DNA of 64,000 nt from the NCBI GenBank assembly GCA_011109175.1, contig RDEW01000044.1, positions 354,280-418,279 of the forward strand, given 5' to 3'. The notes beneath the pieces were generated by a model, which worked only from the letters and a program-made list of their open reading frames with translations, ran no database searches and had not been told where the DNA came from. The position numbers were made by a program, and so were the translations under genes. Each line of letters opens with the position of its first letter. Position 1 is the stretch's first letter. Source of the stretch: Dicyema japonicum. Taxonomy: Eukaryota > Dicyemida > Rhombozoa > Dicyemidae. Shown in pieces: positions 10,747 through 19,910 of the stretch.

Positions 10747-10976
10747 CCATTCGCGGTGGAAACGTCAGGAATCCTTGGCCCCCAAGCAGATGAGTTGGTT
10801 CGTAAGATCGGCTCCATGATTCAAGCTGTGACCAAGGATCCGCGAGAGACTGGTTGGTTCCGAGAACGTATCTCGTTGGCTATTGTTAGGGGAAATAGCA
10901 TGGCCATTCAGATGCCTTAATTTAATTTTTATTCATTTGATAATAAAATTTCTTTTTAAAAAAAAAAAAAAAAAAA
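10747..10976 (+). pseudogene. LINE A 3' end with poly(A) tail
   Basis: Codons from the gap edge read PFAVETSGILGPQADELVRK and continue through TKDPRETGWFRERISLAIVR to GNSMAIQMP and a stop at 10918-10920. A short 3' UTR and a run of A (10959-10976) follow. This copy keeps five Cs at 10781-10785, where the longer copy at 28 kb has four, so here the C-terminal frame is intact. It is a 5'-truncated or gap-interrupted non-LTR retrotransposon. Confidence 0.85.
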
Positions 10977-11095
10977 TTAAGTTAATAACATTAACTGCAC
11001 GAATTTAATAAAGTCATTTTGAAGGCCATATTTAATTTTTTAATATCCTAAAAGTTTTTTTTGTATGAAAAATTAATTTATTTATAAGCAAAAAA

Positions 11096-11400
11096 ATGAC
11101 AAAACATTAGTTAGCAGTTATATTTTTAAACTAATACTTCAATCATTTTTTGGTGATTTTTATGACAAAACATTAGTTAGCAGTAATAAGGAAAAGACTG
11201 GTAGAACCAACAGTAAAGAATTTGAAACAAGAAAACCCCCCAAGTATTCAGATGCTCATGAGACACGTGATAGTTCTTTGGTTAAAGAAATCACAAGTAC
11301 AAGGTTCGATTGAGCTCTCCTTTCTGCGATTACAATGATCATCCAAGCAATCTAATTTCGATCTGTGTATATCTCATTTTGGTGGGTGGGTCGCATTCGT
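11096..11400 (+). CDS. Unrecognised spliced ORF candidate
   Basis: A hydrophilic open stretch at about 11184-11308 (NKEKTGRTNSKEFETRKPPK, then DSSLVKEITST) is bounded by a cag acceptor and an aag/gttcg donor. It can be joined in phase to an upstream ATG (11096, MTKH) through a 74-nt GT...AG intron, and perhaps to a short hydrophobic tail ending near 11396. I see no domain. Two 25-bp direct repeats (gacaaaacattagttagcag at 11098 and 11163) complicate the model, which may be chance. Confidence 0.25.
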
Positions 11401-11796
11401 TGTAACAAAAACCGGATACCTTTTTTTATCAACGATCAAAGTAAATTTGTCAAAATAAATTATTATCTTCTTTAAGTATCTTCCTATGACAACTATGGAG
11501 GGAAACGCTCTATCTGATTGATTTTCCTCTTCATAGAACGGATAGCCTAAGAATCAATTAGTCAGAAGGTGACTTATTTCTATCGCAGAAAATATCTTCA
11601 TTTTGTTAGGATGTATCTGAGCTTTCATTACGGTTGATGAAAAACTGAATTCAGGAGACATTGGTTCCACATAGTTTGAGAACAAAAACCCGTTGGGTGC
11701 ATTATGTCTGGGAATCTTGTATGGCACAAAAATTAAGGAACCTTAACAAGTATGCCTTGAAGGGGAACAAGGGAGTTATTGATTATTAATTCGCGA

Positions 11797-12120
11797 ATGT
11801 TCTTGGCAATTTGCTTTCTATCATTTCTAGCGGATTTTCTCCAACTGTCGATTTTGATAGATTACAAACTCATGATTTTCAGTTTCCTAAAAACCAAAAT
11901 ATGGAAGAGCTGTTTCGGCATCTTCTATTTATTTCTGTGGTGCCAATCACGTGGTGAGTCCAATCAAGGGGACTGTTCGTTCATGTTTCACAAATCAAGA
12001 TTTTTCCATTCTAGTGAAGTAGCCGAGTTCAAGACAGCAGCAATGATAGAAAGAGAATACAGGGGGTGTAAATGTTTACTATTGTTATTCAGACGAAGAG
12101 GAAGTTTATCTTCACTGTGA
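11797..12120 (+). CDS. Unrecognised ORF, predicted membrane protein
   Basis: A 107-codon frame from ATG 11797 has two hydrophobic segments (MFLAICFLSFLADFLQLSIL and FGIFYLFLWC) and then a charged, Cys-containing tail (AAMIEREYRGCKC). No family is recognised. The sequence cgtggtgagtcc inside it is donor-like, so the true product could differ. Confidence 0.3.
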   Translation: MFLAICFLSFLADFLQLSILIDYKLMIFSFLKTKIWKSCFGIFYLFLWCQSRGESNQGDCSFMFHKSRFFHSSEVAEFKTAAMIEREYRGCKCLLLLFRRRGSLSSL

Positions 12121-12225
12121 TCTGTTAGAGTGAATTTTGTCTCACCAAACTTCTTTCGATGAGAGACCTAATTTTATTTAAAATATTAATTAAATAAAAA
12201 TCATATTAAATTCGAATGTTTGCTA

Positions 12226-12600
12226 TTTATTTGTACCTTTTAGTGGTGGCCTTCTGATGACATTGAATCTGAAGGTCGTGGGTTCGAATCCGAAAGATGG
12301 AGTTGTCAGCGAAGGTCAATTCCTGTCAAACAGATACCACCCGTGAGGCGACGAATCCTTCTGACACGACACAATAGTTGAAAGGGATCTTCCTGACCAA
12401 ATCCTCTGGTGAAGATTACATTAGAACTTTTCCGCCGATGAATGAAGTGATGTCCGCGACAGTAGAACTTGCGATGAAAATGGAATAGGCTGAGCAATTT
12501 TTCCACCTCTCTTCGGAAGTGGAAGCCTGTAATGTACTATTGGAAGATTGATTTGGCCGGCACAACAGATGTTCCCCCTTGGGTTCCTCTTTTGGATTAA
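12226..12600 (+). repeat. tRNA-derived SINE (SINE H)
   Basis: The head carries ttagtggtggcc (A-box-like) and a near-perfect B box, gggttcgaatcc, about 45 bp downstream. A unique body runs to about 12600. This explains the open frame on its minus strand (12306-12506), which is not a gene. It is the only clear copy in the window. Confidence 0.55.
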
Positions 12601-12779
12601 TTAGTTAGGACTGTTTGCACTGCGCTTACCAAAGATTGTATGCCTGGGATTAATAATATTCCTCCAAGTTCAGTAGAGTGAGATATATTCGGTACATCAG
12701 AAATAACGAGAATTGCTTCCTACAGAGAAATGATAATTNGGACATCTGCGAGTCAAGTGTAACTCATAACGCTTTTTAA

Positions 12780-13100
12780 GAATTGAGGAAAGCAAAGGGC
12801 AGAAAAGAATGCTTCAAACAATGTAGTGGCATAGGAGTCGAACTCACAACTAATTGCGAGCGAAACACTAAGCTCAGATAACTGCGATCTTTGTTAGCTA
12901 ATCACGAACGTATTCTATTAAAATTATTCAAAAACCAAGGGTAACCATACTAACCCTTTGATCCTGAATCGTTCTATCATTCCAGTGTCCAGGTAACGAC
13001 ATTGTACCCCAGAAAAAGAATAGTTGGATCCTCTTGATGCCGGTCAGGCATTGGTATGGTGGATCCGATGACCCATAGCACCACATGACTTCACGCGGCC
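12780..13100 (-). repeat. SINE G copies
   Basis: This region holds gcaaagggcagaaaagaatg and a reversed tRNA-like segment (ggagtcgaactcacaac), then a second block with gtccaggtaacgacattgta, gatgccggtcaggcattgg and gcaccacatgac. These are shared with 23410-23650 and, more distantly, 5810-6060. Confidence 0.6.
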
Positions 13101-13144
13101 ACCGTGAAAATATATGAGGATCTTAATTAATATAATTAAGCACT

Positions 13145-13475
13145 ACCGCGTTGCCATAAGCAAGCAAGATGCCTAGGGATTCGCTTGTGCAGAACACACA
13201 CTTTATTTAAGTAAAGAACAGTTATTATAACATATCTTAGAGGGAAAACCAAGGAATGCTCTTCACTTCTTTGTTTATTCTTTTTCTTGTGTGTATGTCC
13301 TTTTGACTATCCAGTTCTGCAGTGAATCTCTACTGATGACGGCGTCACTTGCTCTTCACTTCTTTGTTTATTCTTTTTCTTGTGTGTATGTCCTTTTGAC
13401 TATCCAGTTCTGCAGTGAATCTCTACTGATGACGGCGTCACTCTTCAAACCCTTTCCGCATCGTAGATGCGTAAA
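13145..13475 (-). repeat. SINE F copy with internal 93-bp tandem duplication
   Basis: Homologous to 49229-49528 (gcactaccg.gttgc.ataag, tttattta.g.aaagaacagt, gcagtgaatctc.actgatga). The segment cttcacttctttgtttattc to ggcgtcact occurs twice, at 13261 and 13354, virtually identical. The short Cys-containing plus-strand frame here is a product of the duplication, not a gene. Confidence 0.8.
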
Positions 13476-13647
13476 AATATAATTATCTATATGAATAAAT
13501 TATAAAAATGAGAATTTGTTAAATTTAAAACATAATTTAATTTTATTGATATTTAAAATTAGGACCCTGTTGAGAAAAACTGATTTAAAATATCTATTCA
13601 AATATATCATGTAAATAAATAAATAATATATCTAAAATAGTCCATAG

Positions 13648-13923
13648 TGGCCATTTCTCAATCCCTCTCCTGAAACTATTAGCAATCCAAGAAGCTGCCG
13701 AAACAGTAATTATCAGAACTTTTTGTACTCCCTTATGGATGCAGTTTTGATTGGACAACAGCGGAAGTTTGTGAAAGTAGATACCCTGACTAACAACTCT
13801 TTTATCGAAGCCATGACCAAATACCTTAAAAATCATCCAAGATACGACAATCGTGTCCTCATCGCATGTCCTTTCTGGAGAGCCATCAAGGATTTTTGTT
13901 TACGTCGGTCTGGAGTCACTTAG
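13648..13923 (+). CDS. Unrecognised terminal exon candidate
   Basis: A fully open 91-codon stretch follows an acceptor-like tccatag. It reads WPFLNPSPETISNPRSCRN, then FLYSLMDAVLIGQQRKFVKV, NSFIEAMTKYLKNHPRYDN and CPFWRAIKDFCLRRSGVT before the stop. Composition and length look coding, and it would be a 3' exon of a spliced gene, but no family is recognised. An antisense 80-codon frame competes. Confidence 0.35.
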   Translation, partial: WPFLNPSPETISNPRSCRNSNYQNFLYSLMDAVLIGQQRKFVKVDTLTNNSFIEAMTKYLKNHPRYDNRVLIACPFWRAIKDFCLRRSGVT

Positions 13924-14029
13924 TTGGTTACTTTTTTTTCGTTTAACCCGGTAATAATAATAAAATACCCTAAGGCCTTCAAAAAAGAAGTCAATTGACT
14001 GATTAGAAATTTTTAAAACTTGAAAAATC

Positions 14030-14345
14030 CTTATCTCCTTAAACCTAGATGATTAATCACCCCAACATTGTCCGAAAGTGGCTTAAAGCGTTTTCAGGTA
14101 ATTTTGATCGGCTCATCCTTTTGCATAACAGTTGTTCTAATTTACAGAATTACGGGTGACACTAATCTATACCACGATGGCTTATCTCCTTACTCCTAGA
14201 TGATTAATCACCCCAATATTGTCCGGAAGTGGTTTAAAGCGTTTTCAGGTAATTTTGATCGGCTCATCCTTTTGCATAACAGTTGTTCTAATTTACAGAA
14301 TTACGGGTGAGACTAATCTATCCCACAATGGACTACACTAAGGAA
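14030..14345 (+). repeat. 151-bp tandem duplication with exon-intron-exon appearance
   Basis: Two units begin at 14030 and 14181. In each, ATG ATT AAT CAC encodes MINHPNIVRKW(L/F)KAFS and then meets a strong donor (tcag/gtaattttgatc). After exactly 34 nt ending ttgcataacag the frame continues VVLIYRITG(D/E)TNL to a stop. Several differences between units are synonymous. Either a duplicated small spliced gene or a repeat that mimics one. Confidence 0.5.
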
Positions 14346-15130
14346 AACCAACATTAAATAATCGAAACCCATGTACGGACATGTGCCATGAGCCAACTAT
14401 CCATAACTTTTCTATCACCTTTAAATTAGAGCTTTTAAAATCAAAGGGAGTCTATTTCTCATCCTTTTTTTCTGTTTAGCGTTGTTTTGAACAACTAAAG
14501 TCTGGATTCATAAAACATCCACATTTGCAAGGTTTTTCGCTAGTAAACTCTTATTTGCTGTTAGGAGGTGATGGTTGAGGTATCTTCTTGTACAAAATAC
14601 GACCATCTCCTCAAGATGGATGTGACCCTTTGCTTCTATCCGTACGAATGAGCGAAATTGTGTAGTCAGGAGACATTAATACAAAGTTTCGGAACAAGGA
14701 AGACTTGTCTGGTCAAAATTTGAGATTTTGTATAAATCTCCATTGAAGGTTGTCAATCCAGTTGTTGATGACGATTTTTCGAGGATCACCAATCACACGT
14801 ATATCAAAACATTTGGCTATACACCGTTTTGGGAAGTACTGCTCATTACTCTGGTGTGTTCACAAAAATGGAAGTAGTATTATTAAAAGCTAATGGGCTA
14901 AAACTTTGGGGGAGTATCTACGAGGGATTAAAATTGCCAATAAACTAACTTAAAAAAATTATGAATATTTGGCCTCTATTTCACCACGAATGTCCACGAA
15001 GAGAGTTTGTATGTCCTTTGTGTAATTGTAAGTTTTTTTGAGTGACCGCGAAAGATCATAATAAAGATCTACAAGGAATACAGTAGACTTTTTAAGTATG
15101 GAAATTTATAAGAAATTTGTATAGACACAA
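14346..15130. other. No supported gene
   Basis: Moderately AT-rich sequence with short frames only and no motif that I recognise on either strand. Confidence 0.5.
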
Positions 15131-15141
15131 AAAATATTAGA

Positions 15142-15188
15142 CGCCTCCGGCCGGACTCGAACCAGCAACCTTGCGGTTAACAGCCGCC
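15142..15188 (-). tRNA. tRNA-Asn(GUU)-like 3' half
   Basis: On the minus strand, GGCGG-CTGTTAA-CCGC forms an anticodon arm with anticodon GTT. GCTGG-TTCGAGT-CCGGC follows as a correct T arm, and CGGAGGCG could be the acceptor 3' strand. The D arm and 5' acceptor strand (expected GCCTCCG) are missing; the sequence upstream is a run of T then unrelated DNA. It is therefore a truncated tRNA gene or the head of a tRNA-derived repeat rather than a working tRNA. Confidence 0.45.
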
Positions 15189-15469
15189 TTTTTTGAAACC
15201 CAGACTCTGTAGATGAGACTTGACTTAGACGTTCCCATAGATAAACTGTATTAGAAATCATTGAATAAGGTTTCAAACTAGTTTTCTGAACGAAGAAAAG
15301 ATTAAATCAGCATCGCCTCCCTTTTCTTCGGGTGCTTACATAGAGGACAGTGGATGTTGGGACAACGAAAGCCTCTTTATCGGAATTGGTTTGCGCCACA
15401 GTTTCTACATCTGTAAACCTCAAAATAGTCGCTGTAAGGCGAGTAAAACTCGTTTATAGCCTCTCAGCT

Positions 15470-15840
15470 TATATTTATTGTTTATTCAGACTACCAGGAT
15501 ACTAAAGATTCAGAACAGAGAAGGTTAAGAAGTCTAGTCTTCAAAAATCGGTTCTGTTTCATACCAATCGTATTTGAATCTTCTGGTAGGCGGTNCTTAT
15601 TCGCCGCAAAAGACTTTGGAGAGTATGGTTGTATCATATAGGAACGAAGTCGACGTTTCGCGGCGTTATGATAAACTTAATGAAGGGATAAAGGATCTTT
15701 ACTCTCGGTTTGATAATGAAGGAATTCAAGAGGTGAGCTAAGTGATGACAATATATATTGAGGAAAAAAAAGGACTGAGCCAATCGGGTTTACTCGTTAC
15801 TCGAAGAGGAAACGAAGTGGATAGAGAACATTATAATTAG
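15470..15840 (+). other. Exon candidate(s) overlapping a possible LINE C-terminal remnant
   Basis: Two readings compete. One frame (to about 15650) gives RRLRSLVFKNRFCFIPIVFE followed by SSGR, resembling the 'F.P(F/I)..E..G' C-terminal region of the LINEs in this window. Another gives ESMVVSYRNEVDVSRRYDKL and SRFDNEGIQE, ending at a good donor (gag/gtgagc, 15733). A 30-nt intron to 15762 joins it in phase to EKKGLSQSGLLVTRRGNEVD and a stop at 15838. A 19-nt GT...AG segment (gtatggttgtatcatatag) would fuse the two. There is an N at 15595. I cannot decide between them. Confidence 0.35.
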
Positions 15841-15954
15841 AATTAACCTTTTAAGATAAGTTAGTTAGTTAGTTAAAAGCTTTTTCGCATAACCCTAAAA
15901 GGATTTCGCTTTAGCCATGATTTACAACCATCCTCCTCGCCATCCTCGCCAACG

Positions 15955-16005
15955 CCATCTTGTTTCTTATTTTATTTTATTTATTAACCCCGGATACACC
16001 GAGAA
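15955..16005. repeat. Recurrent cap sequence
   Basis: The stretch tatttattaaccccggatac followed by accgagaaa matches 5735-5765, probably an end shared by dispersed repeats. Confidence 0.6.
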
Positions 16006-16141
16006 AGAAGTTTTAAGAATAATCGTTTAAAAAAATATTTAGATGATATTTTTTATTAAATTGTTATATTTATTTAAGTCATTACACATTTTTTAATATT
16101 TTAATTTTTTATGGAGTCCATTCATCATTTGGACGAATCTC

Positions 16142-16375
16142 TTAAAGATCGAAGGTAGCCGTAAGAGTCTCCAAAATCACAGAACGATGGATTTCTGGAG
16201 AGTTCCAGCCACCAATTCCACTTAAAGTTTTGATACGAATGAACCATGGAACGCGCCGTCGTGACTGCGAAGACCCAGTCACTCGACCAATACGTGCTTG
16301 TGTGGGGTCGAGAAAGGAACATCGGGCCAAGATGAGGCCCTTGCTAGAGCGTTCTAGATCACGTGATTAGTTAGT
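16142..16375 (+). pseudogene. R-family LINE N-terminal fragment
   Basis: The frame with ITERWISGEFQPP, LIRMNHGTRRRDCEDP and IRACVGSRKEHRAKM is a diverged homolog of the region coded on the minus strand at 997-1308. It ends in a stop at about 16370. Longer antisense frames over the same bases are shadows. Confidence 0.7.
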
Positions 16376-16551
16376 TTATGTAGCCGTGGTCTCTGGTGTT
16401 ATTATTATTGTTATTACTCATTAATCAAATTCTGTTTGTGGATCGTCGATTTTGTCTATAAATAAGAAAATAAGTAAATACGGATGGAAAACGTCTTTTT
16501 CAATCTCAATGGACTGAGACTTTAGCGATCATATAAAGCTCAGATCTGACG

Positions 16552-16719
16552 TACAATTTCCTCTGTCCATTTTGCAAACTCTACGTGTTGCCAACAAATC
16601 ACCTATTTGAATGTAATGCATTGTTACAACGTTGGTCTAAAATACTAAGACTGATCGATCTATGGGAGCGACCGGCATTTTTCGTCTTATTTAATAGCTG
16701 CTGGCCTTTTCCAAGATAG
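16552..16719 (+). pseudogene. LINE C-terminal zinc-knuckle fragment
   Basis: The frame reads NFLCPFCKLYVLPTNHLFEC, with spacing C-x2-C-x8-H-x4-C, then IDLWERPAFFVLF. This is the 'CP.C....T..HL...C....DLW.RP' tail typical of Jockey/R1-type LINEs. It ends at a stop at 16717-16719. The reverse transcriptase is missing. Confidence 0.6.
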
Positions 16720-17700
16720 TGGTCGAGTTACTTAACTAACTAACCCCGACTATTTTGTATGAGGCTAGTCGTCCTTAGAACTGATATCAATAAAAAGTGT
16801 GAATATAGGACAACTAAGTAAAATTATAATGTCCATAAGTTCAATAATAATTCTTAGTAGTAGAAATGTCTGCGGAACTAAAAAAGTTAAAGCTCCACAT
16901 TTGCCATGCATATCAGGATACGCGCTGTAGTTGTTTCCATCCTCTCCTGTTTATCTCAACCGCCCTCAGAGCCTCTCCCTCTTTCACTTCCTTCTTATCC
17001 GCATGAGTTCTTTGTCGACCTCAATACACTTTCAATAATGTAAATTCGATAATGTACATATTCAAATTCGAGTTAATAGATTTCCAATTGTCGAATGAAT
17101 AAATGACTGAATTCAAAAACTTTTGGATGACTTAATGCTATTTAAGTCAGAAACATAAAATAGCCTATTTCTTAAATTTATTCATTTGACCTACTTGGTA
17201 GAGGACTCTCATCCTGTACTGTGTACATTTTTACTTGGTTCAATCAAAGTGTCGCCATGTGAACCACCTGTCTCAAAAAATACCAACCCTCTTGGCATAA
17301 AAAGGATTATTTCATCTCACTTAACTGGATCTTCAGGATTTTCTCCGATTGTAGTTCTGGGATTATGAAAGGTTGGGAAAATATTATTCCGAACAAAGGG
17401 AATGTTCATGATACTTTGCCTCTTAGGGCAATCTCGTTGCCGTTCAGTAGGTATTCCATGATTGAGAAAAGTTTAGTTATCTCCGTAGTAAGATGAGGGT
17501 GTTTTTTCAACGATCTCATTAATATATTTGAGACATCGGTTATATAACACTTTTTATTTATTTTTTAGGTTTTGTAACACTTTTTAGCAATTTGCAGCCA
17601 AAACTAACATTTTAATTTAATTCCAAATTACAGAAAAATATAAAAAAGTAAAATTAACATTTTTTAATTAATATAATAATTAATAACAAAAATATATTTA
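16720..17700. other. No supported gene
   Basis: A short frame from ATG 16867 (MSAELKKLKLHICHAYQDTR) looks N-terminal but has no partner. A 60-codon stretch at 17186-17368 carries no motif. Confidence 0.4.
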
Positions 17701-17704
17701 TTAT

Positions 17705-18055
17705 ATGGTAAACCAAGTTTCAAATATAGCGCGTCAACACTACTTTTATCTCTTGTGGTGGTTGACCGATCTTAATTTTTATTATGTATTATCGTTTAAT
17801 ATTCCAGTTAATTTAATCCAAGATATTTTGAATATACGTTTTCTATCTAATTTTTGGGGTCGGTTAATAGTGCTGGAAGGCTGTCATCGTAATGTTTTCG
17901 ATAAACATTTTGTAATTCAATTTTTTTATTTTCTACACGATTCTGGCAAACCAATATATTCAAGAGATGTCAAGTTGTCATTAAATATTTTTATATGTGA
18001 ATTTATTGGACACTTATATTTGATACGTCATTTAATTTTTATTGTAACATATTAA
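17705..18055 (+). CDS. Unrecognised 116-aa ORF
   Basis: Open from ATG 17705 to a stop at 18053-18055 in very AT-rich DNA. It is rich in aromatic and hydrophobic residues (YFYLLWWLTDLNFYYVLSF, FVIQFFYFLHDSGKP). It includes a copy of the dispersed 60-bp block (ttttggggtcggttaatagt at 17855). A 22-nt GT...AG segment at about 17786-17807 could be an intron. No family is recognised. Confidence 0.3.
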   Translation: MVNQVSNIARQHYFYLLWWLTDLNFYYVLSFNIPVNLIQDILNIRFLSNFWGRLIVLEGCHRNVFDKHFVIQFFYFLHDSGKPIYSRDVKLSLNIFICEFIGHLYLIRHLIFIVTY

Positions 18056-18084
18056 TAGAGATTCAGCTTCACATGATGTTCAAC

Positions 18085-18270
18085 TCTCTTGAGCCCACAC
18101 AAGTACCTATCTGCCATATATCTGGGTCCTCGTAGCCAAACCGACACATTCCTCGTTTCTTACTTGTTATTAATACAGAGGTATTTGGATACTGGGATTT
18201 TCCAGAGATAAATTGCTCCGTAATTTTAGAAGTCCTTTTTTTACATCAACATTGGGTTCCTGCATGCATC
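18085..18270 (-). pseudogene. Diverged R-family LINE N-terminal fragment
   Basis: Nucleotide similarity to 1290-1460 is visible in register (cccacacaagtacctatctg; tcctcgtag; ccagagataaat.gct; gtaattttagaagtccttttt). No intact frame remains. Confidence 0.55.
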
Positions 18271-18304
18271 TGAAGATACAGAATGTAATTTTTTACAATT
18301 AATT

Positions 18305-18475
18305 TTATAGAGCAAATATTGCCTCGATGGCCTTGAGGGACTCAATATCTATGTCCTTGTCGGCAATTCCATATTTATAATTAAGAAATCCTACGATTTT
18401 AGCCAAATGGCATTTCCTTTTTAATACTCGAAGAATCCCCGACCTATGCAAACATAAAGCCGACTTCCTTTCCAT
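18305..18475 (-). CDS. Unrecognised small gene, possibly spliced upstream
   Basis: A 56-codon minus-strand frame reads MERKSALCLHRSGILRVLKR, then KCHLAKIVGFLNYKYGIADK and SLKAIEAIFAL. A 23-nt GT...AG segment spanning its ATG would instead join an upstream exon beginning MFCQ in phase with KSALC, and a 20-nt one further upstream also fits. Either reading gives the same last 53 residues. No family is recognised; coding status is moderate. Confidence 0.35.
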   Translation of the reverse strand: MERKSALCLHRSGILRVLKRKCHLAKIVGFLNYKYGIADKDIDIESLKAIEAIFAL

Positions 18476-18479
18476 AATT

Positions 18480-19283
18480 TTTTATGGAACTGGCAGAACA
18501 TCAGTTCACTTTTGAAAATAACTTTCTCCCGAAAGTCTTACTGTTTAATATAACCTCCCTTTGTTACGTAGTCATTTATTGTATAAATTAGTTCGCTGAA
18601 TTTAACTTTGTTTCTTGAGGTCCCCTACATTGCAAGAATTCAAGTAGAAAGAAAAAATTCATTTCAGACATTGTTTGATGTAAAACCCTTTGGAATTGTG
18701 AGGACTTCAAGTACACTGTCCTTTCGACTTTAATTAGACAGCATCGATTTTGATTTTACAAATTTAAGAAGTTTCTCATATCCATTAGAGACATTATTTG
18801 ATGTGATTAATTACTAACACTTAATTTATAGATTTAATTGTAGTTCTTTGTGCTATTCACTCATAAACTTACATCACACTACTTCTAAGCAAGATACGCA
18901 ATCACTTAATCCATAGTAACAAAAACGTCATGCAGAAGTTCAGGAAAGTTAAGTCAGATGAGTTATATTCGACAAGGACCCTTCCTGGTGGAAGACAATC
19001 TCGTCAAAACCAGTATACCTTAAGTGATACTTTTACGTAGCGCTAATGTTTATATTCATTGTTTACCATTATTATGAGAGAACGCCAGATAAGCAGAGTA
19101 CTTTAACTGATTACTGATTTACTGGAGTTTTAATAATACAATGGACGACTTTAACCAGGCAAATATCCCTTTGAGGTATATCAGATAACAATATTTGCTT
19201 ATTTTTGCGATTATGTGGTAGATTACGCTTTCTTGTGGGAAAACCCAAATTTATGTGATTAGTCAAGGTTACAACCGCGTTTG
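18480..19283. other. No supported gene
   Basis: AT-rich intergenic sequence upstream of the homeobox gene. The phrase cattagagacattatttgatg is a diverged repeat of an earlier one near 18665. No promoter motif can be asserted. Confidence 0.5.
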
Positions 19284-19910
19284 ATGGCACGTGTTATTTG
19301 TGACAGTTTAAGGTCAGACATATTTCCAGCACATTCTATCCCCTAAATTTTTGATTTTTTCTCATTTTGTATTTATTGTTGCAGTGAAGCTTCATATTGC
19401 GATAATTATCCAAACCTGAGTTCAGATCAAGAAGTGCACCACGATTATAGTCCGTTAGACCAAATATCTCAACTTCCTCCCAAGAAAGAGACGACTGCAC
19501 GTTTGGCTTTGCAATATCTTTAGAAGGTCGTAAAAGAGTCCGAACCTCATTTTCTAAGGAAACGAAGGACATCTTTCATGCGTACTACAAAATCAACAGA
19601 TTCCCCGACATTTACACTCGAAGTGAAATTGGTCAGAAAACGGGGATTAATGTGCTCCACATCAAAGTATAGTTTCATTTTGTTATTCCCCAGACATGGT
19701 TCAAAAATAAAAGATCCAGCGAAAAGAAGGAACGGGTTAGATCAGAGCCAATTCTGAGTCAAAAAGAACTCCCGAGCTATCTCTCTGACAATAATTCCGC
19801 GGATAATTCCTACAGCATGAAACATCAAGCAGAACTGCTCTATTTGCAACCAAATGGGGGTAATTGTGTTTTTCAAACAATCCGTTCCCTCAGTATCACC
19901 CACCTATTGA
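19284..19910 (+). CDS. Paired-like K50 homeobox transcription factor (spliced)
   Basis: Proposed exons are 19284-19312, 19385-19500, 19524-19666, 19694-19859 and 19894-19910 (156 aa). Introns are 72, 23, 27 and 34 nt. The homeodomain spans residues 51-110: RKRVRTSFS (R5, F8), F16 and Y20 as conservative replacements, FPD at 25-27, and helix 3 HIKTWFKNKR with W48, F49, K50, N51 and R53. Lys50 and the PD pair point to the Otx/Pitx/Gsc group of PRD-class factors, which bind TAATCC-type sites in the nucleus. The 27-nt intron separates codons 46 and 47 of the homeodomain, a classic intron site in PRD-class genes, and contains an in-frame TAG. The first exon is the least certain part (good phase and donor only). 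The last exon runs into sequence shared with a repeat at 36268. Confidence 0.85.

Noticed and set aside
10143-10817. Long open frames across 10143-10817
   Set aside because: They consist almost entirely of Ns; only the LINE A end on the right is real.
12306-12506. 66-codon minus-strand frame
   Set aside because: Lies within a tRNA-derived SINE body.
13291-13482. Repetitive 63-codon frame with Cys and Ser
   Set aside because: Created by a 93-bp tandem duplication inside SINE F.
18305-18475. Resemblance to a small ribosomal protein
   Set aside because: Basic and small, but no ribosomal-protein motif could be aligned.
19336-19572. 78-codon minus-strand frame
   Set aside because: It is antisense to the homeobox exons.
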